Assembly: GCA_052273625.1 (NCBI GenBank)
Contig: DAVZHW010000083.1
Coordinates: 1-5,200, forward strand
Reading direction: 5' to 3'
DNA length: 5,200 bases
Origin: Fimenecus sp052273625
GTDB lineage: Bacteria > Bacillota > Clostridia > Oscillospirales > Acutalibacteraceae
The translations under genes and the position numbers were made by a program. Shown piece by piece: positions 1 to 4,534 of this stretch (position 1 is its first letter; every line of letters starts with the position of its first letter). A model generated the notes under the pieces. It did no database searches, was not told the DNA's origin, and saw only the letters and a program-made list of their open reading frames with translations.

Positions 1-6
1 GAAGCA

Positions 7-47
7 CGAAAATCGGCTCTTCGGAAGATTTTCGAGGGTCGAAAATC
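7..47. repeat. overlapping, mutually exclusive hairpins
   Basis: GATTTTCGA (27-35) and TCGAAAATC (39-47) form a perfect 9-bp inverted repeat around a GGG loop. The middle arm can instead pair with an upstream copy, CGAAAATC at 7-14, to form an 8-bp stem. Positions 27-34 can therefore pair with only one of the two flanking arms at a time. Such three-arm repeats occur in relaxosome binding sites and also in RNA switches; nothing here decides between them. Confidence 0.7.
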
Positions 48-59
48 AAGCAGGAGAAA

Positions 60-90
60 GAGAGGTGGGTTGCTTATGCTCTCACCTCTC
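60..90. repeat. inverted repeat, 8-bp stem
   Basis: GAGAGGTG at 60-67 pairs perfectly with CACCTCTC at 83-90 across a 15-nt loop. The left arm overlaps the first copy of the GGTGGGTTGCT motif (64-74). It is part of the oriT-like cluster. Confidence 0.65.
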
Positions 91-94
91 GGTT

Positions 95-122
95 CACATC
101 GGACGGCAACGCCGACCGTGTG
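95..122. repeat. GC-rich imperfect hairpin, possible nic-proximal stem
   Basis: CACA (95-98), CGG (100-102) and CGGC (104-107) pair with GCCG (111-114), CCG (116-118) and TGTG (119-122). This gives 11 base pairs with a bulged T99, an A103/A115 mismatch and an AAC loop. Imperfect hairpins of this kind commonly lie just upstream of nic in oriT sequences. Its use as a relaxase recognition hairpin is inference. Confidence 0.6.
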
Positions 123-163
123 GGCATTTTCGGTAGCTTTACACTCGCATTTTACAGGGTGGG

Positions 164-184
164 TTGCTGATAGCAGTACAGCAA
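164..184. repeat. inverted repeat TTGCTG/CAGCAA
   Basis: TTGCTG (164-169) and CAGCAA (179-184) form a perfect 6-bp stem with a 9-nt loop. The left arm overlaps the second GGTGGGTTGCT copy (158-168). It could be a dyad operator for the ribbon-helix-helix protein encoded just downstream, or part of oriT. Confidence 0.5.
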
Positions 185-266
185 AAACGGATAGGTTGCT
201 ATACGAATAGTTGCCGAAATAACGGTACTTTAACAGCGGTTGCTAAAAGACGAAAGAGGTGAAGCT

Positions 267-674
267 ATGCCAGCACCAAAAGATAAGAAAAAGTTTTTGC
301 TATGGGCATATCCAAGCACATTGGAGCTTGTAAAAAACAATTACAGAAAAGATAAATGTAAAAGCCAATCGGAATTCATTGAACGGGCTATTCAATATTA
401 TGTCGGTCATGTCACGGCAGATGATGACACATCATATCTTCCAAATGCATTTCTTTCCAATATGAAAAGTATTGTTGCAGAGAGCGATAACCGACAGAGT
501 AAAATGATATTTAAACTTGCGGTTGAGATAGCCATCATGCAAAATCTTATTGCGGCTACAAATGACATTGATCCTCTATCGTTGGAACGCCTGCGCGGTG
601 AATGCGTGAAAGAGGTTAAACGCTTAAACGGTTCTTTCTCTTTTGAAGATGCTTATCATTGGCAGAAAGAATAA
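267..674 (+). CDS. ribbon-helix-helix relaxosome accessory protein (MobC/CopG-like)
   Basis: The product is a 135-residue, lysine-rich, predicted cytoplasmic protein. Residues 8-15 (KKFLLWAY) form the probable DNA-contacting strand. A first helix runs from about 16 to 28, and a second, with the KSQSEFIERAIQYYV pattern, from about 32 to 49, as in ribbon-helix-helix dimers. The rest is mostly helical and may contact the relaxase. The ATG at 267 is preferred because GAGGTGA (256-262) lies four bases upstream; a TTG at 240 in the same frame has no such site. The gene sits between the hairpin-rich region and the relaxase, the usual place for the protein that binds oriT and helps the relaxase nick. 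It may also repress its own operon. The fold is fairly secure; the exact family name is not. Confidence 0.78.
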   Translation: MPAPKDKKKFLLWAYPSTLELVKNNYRKDKCKSQSEFIERAIQYYVGHVTADDDTSYLPNAFLSNMKSIVAESDNRQSKMIFKLAVEIAIMQNLIAATNDIDPLSLERLRGECVKEVKRLNGSFSFEDAYHWQKE

Positions 675-676
675 CT

Positions 677-693
677 TATGGCAAAACTGATTA
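677..693 (+). repeat. left copy of 17-bp direct repeat (old relaxase start)
   Basis: TATGGCAAAACTGATTA is identical to 1084-1100. With one mismatch the match extends three bases further left (674-676 against 1081-1083). Both copies carry the ATG and first five codons of the relaxase (MAKLI). This copy lies three bases after the stop of the ribbon-helix-helix gene, the expected place for the relaxase start in an undisturbed operon. Confidence 0.85.
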
Positions 694-710
694 AATCTCA
701 AAAGCCTTAA
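678..710 (+). pseudogene. orphaned relaxase start, 10 codons
   Basis: The ATG at 678 opens a frame that matches the relaxase start for five codons (MAKLI), diverges, and stops at TAA 708-710. It is best read as the original translation start of the relaxase, cut off from its gene by the DNA that follows. If still translated, which is possible by coupling to the upstream stop at 672-674, it yields only a decapeptide. Confidence 0.6.
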
Positions 711-726
711 TATAATTCTTGGCATT

Positions 727-1005
727 TTAGAACAACAGGCGAACGATATAATTTCTTATATTGTGTTTTCTTTTGTATTCTTCTCTTTCTTCAATGTCAA
801 CAAAATAGTCACTTACATCAGTCGCAGTAATATAACCTTTACTAAATAAATCAATGGTTAGTTTTGGGATTTGTCCAAACAGATATTCTGAATGCGGAAT
901 ATCATCAGATGTTGGTAATTTGTCATAACTATTTACAAAAGATAGTATCTTCCGTTTGACTTCCTTTTCTTCCTCTAAAATCTTAAAAATTAATTCATCG
1001 TTCAT
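727..1005 (-). CDS. orphan small acidic protein, function unknown
   Basis: The product is a 92-residue charged protein (MNDELIFKILEEEKEVKRK at the start) with no signal peptide or membrane segment. A helical N-terminal part of about 25 residues, rich in Glu and Lys, is followed by a segment containing DIPHSEYLFGQIPKL and a C-terminal stretch rich in Glu, Arg and Lys (DIEEREEYKRKHNIR). I do not recognise the family. The start at 1005 is chosen because the perfect ribosome binding site AAGGAGG (1019-1013 on the minus strand) lies seven bases upstream; a longer frame would run back into the relaxase start without a binding site. The gene points away from the relaxase and is the only cargo of the putative insertion. 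The strong binding site argues that it is expressed. Confidence 0.7.
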   Translation of the reverse strand: MNDELIFKILEEEKEVKRKILSFVNSYDKLPTSDDIPHSEYLFGQIPKLTIDLFSKGYITATDVSDYFVDIEEREEYKRKHNIRNYIVRLLF

Positions 1006-1010
1006 ATAAA

Positions 1011-1020
1011 CTCCTCCTTG
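1011..1020 (-). promoter_or_regulatory. strong ribosome binding site of the orphan gene
   Basis: On the minus strand this reads CAAGGAGGAG, ending five bases before the ATG at 1005-1003. It fixes the start of the 92-residue protein and excludes the longer reading. Confidence 0.8.
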
Positions 1021-1083
1021 ATTTAATTGAGAGCCGCCTTCAATAATAGTATGTAAGAATGAAAGGAGCATAAAATTACGACA

Positions 1084-1100
1084 TATGGCAAAACTGATTA
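1084..1100 (+). repeat. right copy of 17-bp direct repeat (active relaxase start)
   Basis: Identical to 677-693 and forms the first codons of the relaxase now in use. Upstream, AAAGGAG (1062-1068) ends 16 bases before the ATG, an unusually long gap, so translation of the relaxase may be weaker here than in an uninterrupted operon. Confidence 0.85.
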
Positions 1101-2089
1101 CAAAATTCAAATATCTGAAACCTAATGACCGAAATAGTATCGGTGCTTATGCAAAATATATTGCTACCCGTGAGGGCGTAGATAAAATAGATCAATCCTT
1201 TAAACTTGCGCCTACTTCTGCCAAACAAAAGAAGTTAATCAAACAAATACTTGAAGATTTTTCCGATAGCAAAAACAGTTTGGAATATGAAGATTATTTA
1301 AAAGAATCAAATGTCGGAAATGCTTCTGAATTCATTACACGCACAATAGAAGAAAATGCCTATGAGGTTATGCAGACCAAGACCTATGCGGATTACATTT
1401 CCACCCGTCCGAGAGTGCAGAGGTTTGGTACGCACGGGCTGTTTACCGATGACGGTGTACAGATAAAACTGAATGAAGTGTCTGAAAACTTAAATCAGTA
1501 CGGTGGGAATGTCTGGACGATTATTATATCCCTTCGCCGTGAAGATGCTGAGCGATTAAGCTTTAATACAGGCGAACGGTGGAGGGATATACTTCGCTCA
1601 CAGACAAGTTTAATATCAGAAAACTTTCATATTCCGATGCAGAATCTGAAATGGTATGCAGCGTTTCACAATGAAAGCCATCATCCTCATGTGCATCTTA
1701 TGGTCTATTCCACAGAAGAAAAACAGGCATATCTTTCAAAAGATGGCGTAATGAAACTGCGTTCTTCTTTTGCAAAAGATATTTTTGCTCAGGATTTGCT
1801 ATGCGTATATGAAAAGCAAAACGAATACCGTGACGATTTAAAAGTGAACAGCCGAGAATTTATTGCGGAAATTATTTCAAAAATCAACAGCGGTGTTTAC
1901 GATAATCCAAAGCTTGAGGAAATGCTTTTAAATCTTGCTGACAGATTGTCTAAGACATCAGGCAAGAAAGTTTACGGTTATCTAAAAGCAGATGTCAAGG
2001 CAATTATTGATTCCATTGTAGATGAACTTGCATCCGATGACGCATATCGACGCTCTATGATTTATGGCATGAGCAAAGAGAATCTGTAA
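1085..2089 (+). CDS. MobP3-family relaxase, N-terminal part (gene frameshifted)
   Basis: This 334-residue product holds the nickase domain that cuts oriT and stays bound to the transferred strand. The N-terminus (MAKLITKFKYLKP, then YAKYIATREGV with Tyr22 and Tyr25) contains the likely catalytic tyrosine region. The histidine metal-binding motif is clear at residues 195-204 (HNESHHPHVH), with His200, His202 and His204 as likely ligands. The family normally continues without a break into the sequence now found in another frame from 2041 onward. Here the last 16 residues (from 2042) are out-of-frame translation ending at TAA 2087-2089. One missing base near 2040/2041 explains this. The nickase core is complete, so partial activity is possible. 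The ATG at 1085 is supported by the family N-terminus although its ribosome binding site is distant. Confidence 0.85.
   Translation: MAKLITKFKYLKPNDRNSIGAYAKYIATREGVDKIDQSFKLAPTSAKQKKLIKQILEDFSDSKNSLEYEDYLKESNVGNASEFITRTIEENAYEVMQTKTYADYISTRPRVQRFGTHGLFTDDGVQIKLNEVSENLNQYGGNVWTIIISLRREDAERLSFNTGERWRDILRSQTSLISENFHIPMQNLKWYAAFHNESHHPHVHLMVYSTEEKQAYLSKDGVMKLRSSFAKDIFAQDLLCVYEKQNEYRDDLKVNSREFIAEIISKINSGVYDNPKLEEMLLNLADRLSKTSGKKVYGYLKADVKAIIDSIVDELASDDAYRRSMIYGMSKENL
2036..2055 (+). other. frameshift site in the relaxase gene
   Basis: Up to about 2040 the relaxase reads in the frame of 1085 (VDELASDD). From 2041 the frame one base back gives RISTLYDLWHEQRE and continues open to 3258. The new frame has a stop at 2038-2040, so the switch must fall between about 2041 and 2055. 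Adding one base (for example A) after 2040 gives a continuous DERISTLYDLW, which looks like the normal family sequence, and one frame of 2175 bases (724 residues) from 1085 to 3258. No slippery heptamer was found, so a deletion or a sequencing error is more likely than programmed frameshifting. Confidence 0.8.
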
Positions 2090-2181
2090 TTAAAACCTAT
2101 ACAGACGAACTGCCTGAGCGTGTTTCGCTGTCTCAGAATAAGGAATTTAAATCTATCAAAAACGCTGTCATACAGGAAGCA

Positions 2182-3258
2182 ATGAACATTCTTGCCGACC
2201 GAACTATCGTAGAGGATGCAGAGGAACAATCCGTTCCCGATTCCGAACCGACAGGCGAAGAAGCAGAAACCGTCCTCTCTCAAAAAGAAAAAACATCGCT
2301 GATGTGTAAATACTACAGCGATGCTAAAGAACTGCTTGACCGTAAGAATGACAGCTACAATCCTACTAAAGCGGTTGAATTGTTAATTGAATCTGCAAAG
2401 CTCAATTGCGGTGTTGCAAAGTACCGTCTAGGCAAAATGTTTTTGCGTGGTGAAGATGTGCCGCAGAACATTTACTATGCTCTGCGTTGGCTTGAAGAAT
2501 CAGCAAACGAAAACAATGAATTTGCAGAATATCTGCTAGGTAAAACCTATCTCAAGGGCGAAGATGTATTACATGACTTACAACGTGCAGAGGAACTGTT
2601 ACAAAAATCCTCTGCACAAGGGAACAGATATGCTAAATATACACTCGGCAAAGCATACCTTGACGGTGAACTGTTTATGCAAAACATTCCCAAAGCGATA
2701 AGATTGATTACAGAATCTGCGGATAAAGGTTTTTCTCCGGCACAGTATTTATTTGGAAAGCTACTTTACAAGGGCGAAGTCATACCGCAGGATTTAAAGA
2801 AAGTAATAGAATATCTTGAAAAAGCGGCAGAGCAGAAAAATCCTTATGCTGCTTATCTTGCAGGAAAAATACGATTAACGGAAGATGCCGTAAAAGATAT
2901 ATCCAAAGCACTCCGAAACTTTGAAATTGCCGCTGAGAATGGAAACCACTATGCGGAATATATGCTCGGCAAGATTTATCTCTACGGCAAAGAGGCAGAA
3001 CAAGATTATGCGAAAGCGATTGCTTACCTTACTGCATCAGCCGAACACGGCAATCAGTATGCCCAGCAACTTCTGCACAGTATAAAGTCGAACCACAATT
3101 GGTCTGCAACACTCGGCTCGCTCCGCCTGCTCGGACAAATCAGCCGTATAATCCAAAACCGATTAGATAATGACCGCAAAGGAAAACAACACTCAATAGA
3201 CCGCAAGCTCCGCAGAAAAATTGAAGAAAAAAAGCAGGCTCATGGCCTGCGATTTTAG
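2182..3258 (+). CDS. Sel1-repeat C-terminal part of the relaxase
   Basis: The 358 residues from the ATG at 2182 consist mainly of Sel1-like (TPR-like) repeats. Six units of about 36 residues run from 2413 to 3057, with the pattern YAxYxLGKxYLxGE...A...LxxSAxxGN, flanked by degenerate units. A basic C-terminal tail (DRKLRRKIEEKK) follows. Such repeats form helical solenoids that bind proteins. In-frame coding similarity extends back to 2041 (LYDLWHEQRE, then ELPERVSLSQNKEFKSIKN), which belongs to the relaxase, so this is not an independent gene by origin. The ATG at 2182 has only a weak AGGA upstream; separate translation as a stand-alone Sel1 protein is possible but doubtful. An automatic annotation would probably call it a Sel1-repeat or tetratricopeptide protein. 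Confidence 0.8.
   Translation: MNILADRTIVEDAEEQSVPDSEPTGEEAETVLSQKEKTSLMCKYYSDAKELLDRKNDSYNPTKAVELLIESAKLNCGVAKYRLGKMFLRGEDVPQNIYYALRWLEESANENNEFAEYLLGKTYLKGEDVLHDLQRAEELLQKSSAQGNRYAKYTLGKAYLDGELFMQNIPKAIRLITESADKGFSPAQYLFGKLLYKGEVIPQDLKKVIEYLEKAAEQKNPYAAYLAGKIRLTEDAVKDISKALRNFEIAAENGNHYAEYMLGKIYLYGKEAEQDYAKAIAYLTASAEHGNQYAQQLLHSIKSNHNWSATLGSLRLLGQISRIIQNRLDNDRKGKQHSIDRKLRRKIEEKKQAHGLRF
3234..3256 (+). terminator. weak intrinsic terminator at the end of the relaxase gene
   Basis: GCAGGC (3234-3239) and GCCTGC (3245-3250) form a 6-bp stem with loop TCATG, followed by GATTTTAG. The hairpin overlaps the last codons and the T-run is short (four), so termination is probably partial. An A-run precedes it, so it might also work on the minus-strand transcript. 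Confidence 0.45.
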
Positions 3259-3264
3259 TAAATA

Positions 3265-3357
3265 TGGCGGGAGTCAGAGGAACTCGAACCTCTCGGTGTC
3301 GTTACCTTATTTCATTGTGAAGCTACTCATATGTTCATTGTGTCTGCTACGACTCCC
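3265..3357 (-). ncRNA. tRNA-like element, non-canonical (93 nt)
   Basis: Read on the minus strand, GGGAGTC (3357-3351) pairs perfectly over 7 bp with GACTCCC (3275-3269), followed by a G discriminator base and an encoded CCA (3267-3265). Next to the stem is a T-arm: AGAGG/CCTCT around TTCGAGTT, containing the invariant GGTTCGA but with eight loop bases instead of seven. A 3-bp GGT/ACC hairpin could be a variable arm. A length of 93 would suit a class II tRNA. However, there is no D-arm with a GG pair and no 5-bp stem with a 7-nt anticodon loop; the middle is a tandem duplication. It could be a decayed tRNA, a tRNA mimic made by the element, or a remnant of an attachment site. It has its own likely promoter at 3526-3554. 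Confidence 0.45.
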
Positions 3358-3504
3358 ACATACACCGGTACCCGCCAAACAACTCATCACTATAATCAAT
3401 TCTATCAAATCCTTTCCTGTAAATCCAAGTTTTGCCTCGAAACCATTCGTGAATTTTTTAGAAATCGTCACAGAGAATCCCATAATTATTGCAACTACAC
3501 TCAT
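3307..3504 (-). CDS. possible 65-residue hydrophobic peptide, doubtful
   Basis: An open frame from the ATG at 3504 ends at a TAA inside the tRNA-like element. It has two hydrophobic stretches (SVVAIIMGFSV near the start and LIELIIVMSCLAG in the middle) and the segment EAKLGFTGKD. It lies directly downstream of the extended -10 promoter, so it would be within the transcript, with an estimated 5' leader of only about 15 bases. No ribosome binding site is visible, and I recognise no family. It may be chance within a non-coding transcript, or a small membrane peptide translated from a nearly leaderless RNA. Confidence 0.2.
   Translation of the reverse strand: MSVVAIIMGFSVTISKKFTNGFEAKLGFTGKDLIELIIVMSCLAGTGVCGSRSRHNEHMSSFTMK
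3311..3350 (-). repeat. imperfect tandem duplication inside the tRNA-like element
   Basis: On the minus strand GTAGC-AGA-CACAATGAA (3350-3334) is followed by GTAGC-TT-CACAATGAA (3326-3311). The period is 23-24 bases. The duplication occupies the place where a D-arm and anticodon arm would be, so it may have destroyed them or may be a separate functional insert. Confidence 0.65.
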
Positions 3505-3517
3505 TAAGGACTAAATT
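3489..3517 (+). promoter_or_regulatory. possible promoter of the Toprim gene
   Basis: TTGCAA (3489-3494), 17 bases, then TAAATT (3512-3517), each matching four of six consensus bases. It would allow expression of the next genes independent of the relaxase operon. In AT-rich DNA such matches occur by chance, so this is only a candidate. Confidence 0.25.
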
Positions 3518-3525
3518 GTAATAAT

Positions 3526-3554
3526 ATTATATCAATTTCTAAGTTAAGAATCAA
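3526..3554 (-). promoter_or_regulatory. extended -10 promoter facing the tRNA-like element
   Basis: On the minus strand TTGATT (3554-3549) is separated by 17 bases from TATAAT (3531-3526). The -10 box is perfect and is preceded by TGA, giving the extended TGnTATAAT form; the -35 box matches four of six. Transcription would start near 3519 and run through 3357-3265, antisense to the end of the relaxase operon. It overlaps the leader of the downstream plus-strand gene and could interfere with it. Confidence 0.6.
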
Positions 3555-3568
3555 TAAGGAGAATCAAA

Positions 3569-4534
3569 ATGTCAACCTATATTCATTTTACAGACGAACA
3601 AAAAGCACAGGCTCGTCAGACAGATATTGTATCTCTGTTGAAATCACAGGGCGAAACCGTCAAACGCTCAGGTTCTGAATATGAGTGGAAAGACGGTTCA
3701 CAGAAGGTTACCATAAGAGGTAATCTGTGGTTTCATCAGTATAACCGTGTTGGCGGTGACGCGATTGACTTCGTCCGTAGGTTTTACAACAAAAATTATG
3801 CGGAAGCGGTGGAATATTTACTCGGTAACGGCAATGGTACACTCATTACCTTTCCACCCGTGGTAAAAGAACAGAAACCGTTTAAACTGCCGCCCCGAAA
3901 TGATAATATGCGGCGAGTTTTTGCATATCTGAATATCACACGCAGAATTGACAAAGAGGTGTTGTACGCTTTTATGCATCGAAATATGATTTACGAGTCA
4001 GCAAAACACCACAATGCCGTGTTTGTCGGCTTTGATAAGGATGGTATCCCACGCCATGCCAGTATGCGCGGAACTGGTTCAAAAAGCACCTACAAAGGAA
4101 ATGCTCCGAACAGTCAGCCGGAGTACAGCTTTCATTGGCATGGTTCAAGCAACCGATTATATCTCTTTGAAGCTCCGATAGATATGTTAAGTTTCATATC
4201 TATGCACAAAGACAATTGGGAAACGCACAGCTATGCCGCTTGCTGCGGTGTGGCTGACCGTGTGTTGTGGCAGATGTTAAAGGATAATCCCAATATCAAT
4301 ACAGTCTGCCTCTGTCTCGACAATGATGAAGCGGGGAAGCACGCTAATAAACGGATATCCGAAAAGCTAATCCAAAAAGGAATACAATCAGAAAATCTCA
4401 TACCACTCCACAAGGATTGGAACGAAGACCGGTTGGCAGCCGGAGGCAATGAACCGCACTTTTGTGCGGGTTTTTTTATACCCAATGAAGATAAGAGGGG
4501 AGATGAAGAACCGTGTCAGGCATTCCAACTTTAA
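3569..4534 (+). CDS. DUF3991 and Toprim domain protein, primase-like
   Basis: The product is 321 residues and probably cytoplasmic. The first 85 or so residues resemble a DnaG-type N-terminal region (IVSLLKSQGE, then FHQYNRVGGDAIDFVRRFY) but lack zinc-binding cysteines. A DUF3991-like region follows at about 110-185. The Toprim fold follows with the catalytic glutamate Glu201 in LFEAPIDML and the acidic pair Asp251 and Asp253 in CLDNDEAG. Toprim domains bind metal and act in primases and topoisomerases; in conjugative elements such proteins are thought to help strand replacement, which is inference. AAGGAG (3556-3561) lies seven bases before the ATG. The tail (from about residue 290) is encoded partly by a terminator-like hairpin and looks low in conservation. 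The stop overlaps the next gene by 22 bases. Confidence 0.85.
   Translation: MSTYIHFTDEQKAQARQTDIVSLLKSQGETVKRSGSEYEWKDGSQKVTIRGNLWFHQYNRVGGDAIDFVRRFYNKNYAEAVEYLLGNGNGTLITFPPVVKEQKPFKLPPRNDNMRRVFAYLNITRRIDKEVLYAFMHRNMIYESAKHHNAVFVGFDKDGIPRHASMRGTGSKSTYKGNAPNSQPEYSFHWHGSSNRLYLFEAPIDMLSFISMHKDNWETHSYAACCGVADRVLWQMLKDNPNINTVCLCLDNDEAGKHANKRISEKLIQKGIQSENLIPLHKDWNEDRLAAGGNEPHFCAGFFIPNEDKRGDEEPCQAFQL
4454..4477 (+). terminator. intrinsic terminator inside the end of the Toprim gene
   Basis: CCGCAC (4454-4459) and GTGCGG (4464-4469) form a perfect 6-bp stem with a TTTT loop, followed by G and seven Ts. This is the strongest terminator-like structure in the window. It lies 57 bases before the stop codon of the gene it is in and 36 bases before the next start. 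Ribosomes translating the Toprim gene would tend to melt the hairpin, so it could end transcription mainly when translation fails. Confidence 0.65.

Larger units (their letters stand above)
1..240. other. non-coding, hairpin-rich region; candidate oriT
   Basis: No reading frame here is convincing. The region contains at least four inverted repeats (27-47, 60-90, 95-122 and 164-184) and several copies of GGTTGCT. It lies directly upstream of a ribbon-helix-helix protein and a MobP-type relaxase, which is where oriT usually lies in Firmicutes conjugative elements. The imperfect GC-rich hairpin at 95-122 is the most nic-proximal-looking structure. The nic position cannot be read from the sequence, and no consensus nic motif was recognised. 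The region could also act as a structured RNA leader or operator for the downstream genes. The oriT assignment rests on context and structure, not on a match to a known site. Confidence 0.5.
64..244 (+). repeat. four dispersed GGTTGCT direct repeats
   Basis: The heptamer GGTTGCT occurs at 68-74, 162-168, 194-200 and 238-244. The first two copies share a longer 11-base match, GGTGGGTTGCT (64-74 and 158-168). The steps between copies are 94, 32 and 44 bases, close to whole numbers of helical turns, so bound proteins could line up on one face. Iteron-like sites for the ribbon-helix-helix protein are a reasonable guess but unproven. Confidence 0.55.
694..1100. mobile_element. probable 407-bp insertion with duplicated target end
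   Basis: The segment lies between the two copies of the relaxase start and includes the right copy. It is visibly more AT-rich than the flanking genes and carries one divergent gene (727-1005). Removing 407 bases would join the ribbon-helix-helix gene to an intact relaxase with a three-base gap, the compact arrangement expected of this operon. No transposase, recombinase or clear terminal inverted repeats are visible, so the mechanism is unknown. A long target duplication, a cassette carrying its own copy of the gene start, or recombination between short homologies could all produce this. Confidence 0.55.

Noticed and set aside
1..210. Open frame from the window edge to a stop at 208-210
   Set aside because: All three plus frames are open for a long stretch here, the translation has no recognisable motif, and the DNA is full of inverted repeats. 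I treat it as non-coding.
1018..1055. Promoters for the relaxase or the orphan gene within the insertion
   Set aside because: Boxes such as TTGAGA (1027-1032) exist, but no well-spaced -10 box matches better than four of six on either strand.
1006..1110. Longer N-terminus for the orphan minus-strand protein
   Set aside because: It would overlap the relaxase start and ignores the perfect AAGGAGG site placed before the ATG at 1005.
2041..2089. Programmed -1 ribosomal frameshifting in the relaxase gene
   Set aside because: No X XXY YYZ slippery heptamer was found in the window where the frame must change; a one-base deletion explains it better.
3265..3357. A normal class II tRNA (Ser, Leu or selenocysteine)
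   Set aside because: Every position between the acceptor stem and the T-arm was tried for a 5-bp stem with a 7-nt loop and none pairs; a D-loop GG is also missing and the T-loop has eight bases.
3221..3514. A 97-residue plus-strand protein overlapping the relaxase end
   Set aside because: No ribosome binding site, it starts inside the Sel1 coding end, and it is mostly the reverse of the tRNA-like transcript region; considered a shadow.
3265..3519. A tmRNA encoded by the element
   Set aside because: The two acceptor strands are only 93 nt apart, too short for tmRNA pseudoknots and tag frame, and the usual 5' tRNA-like sequence is absent.
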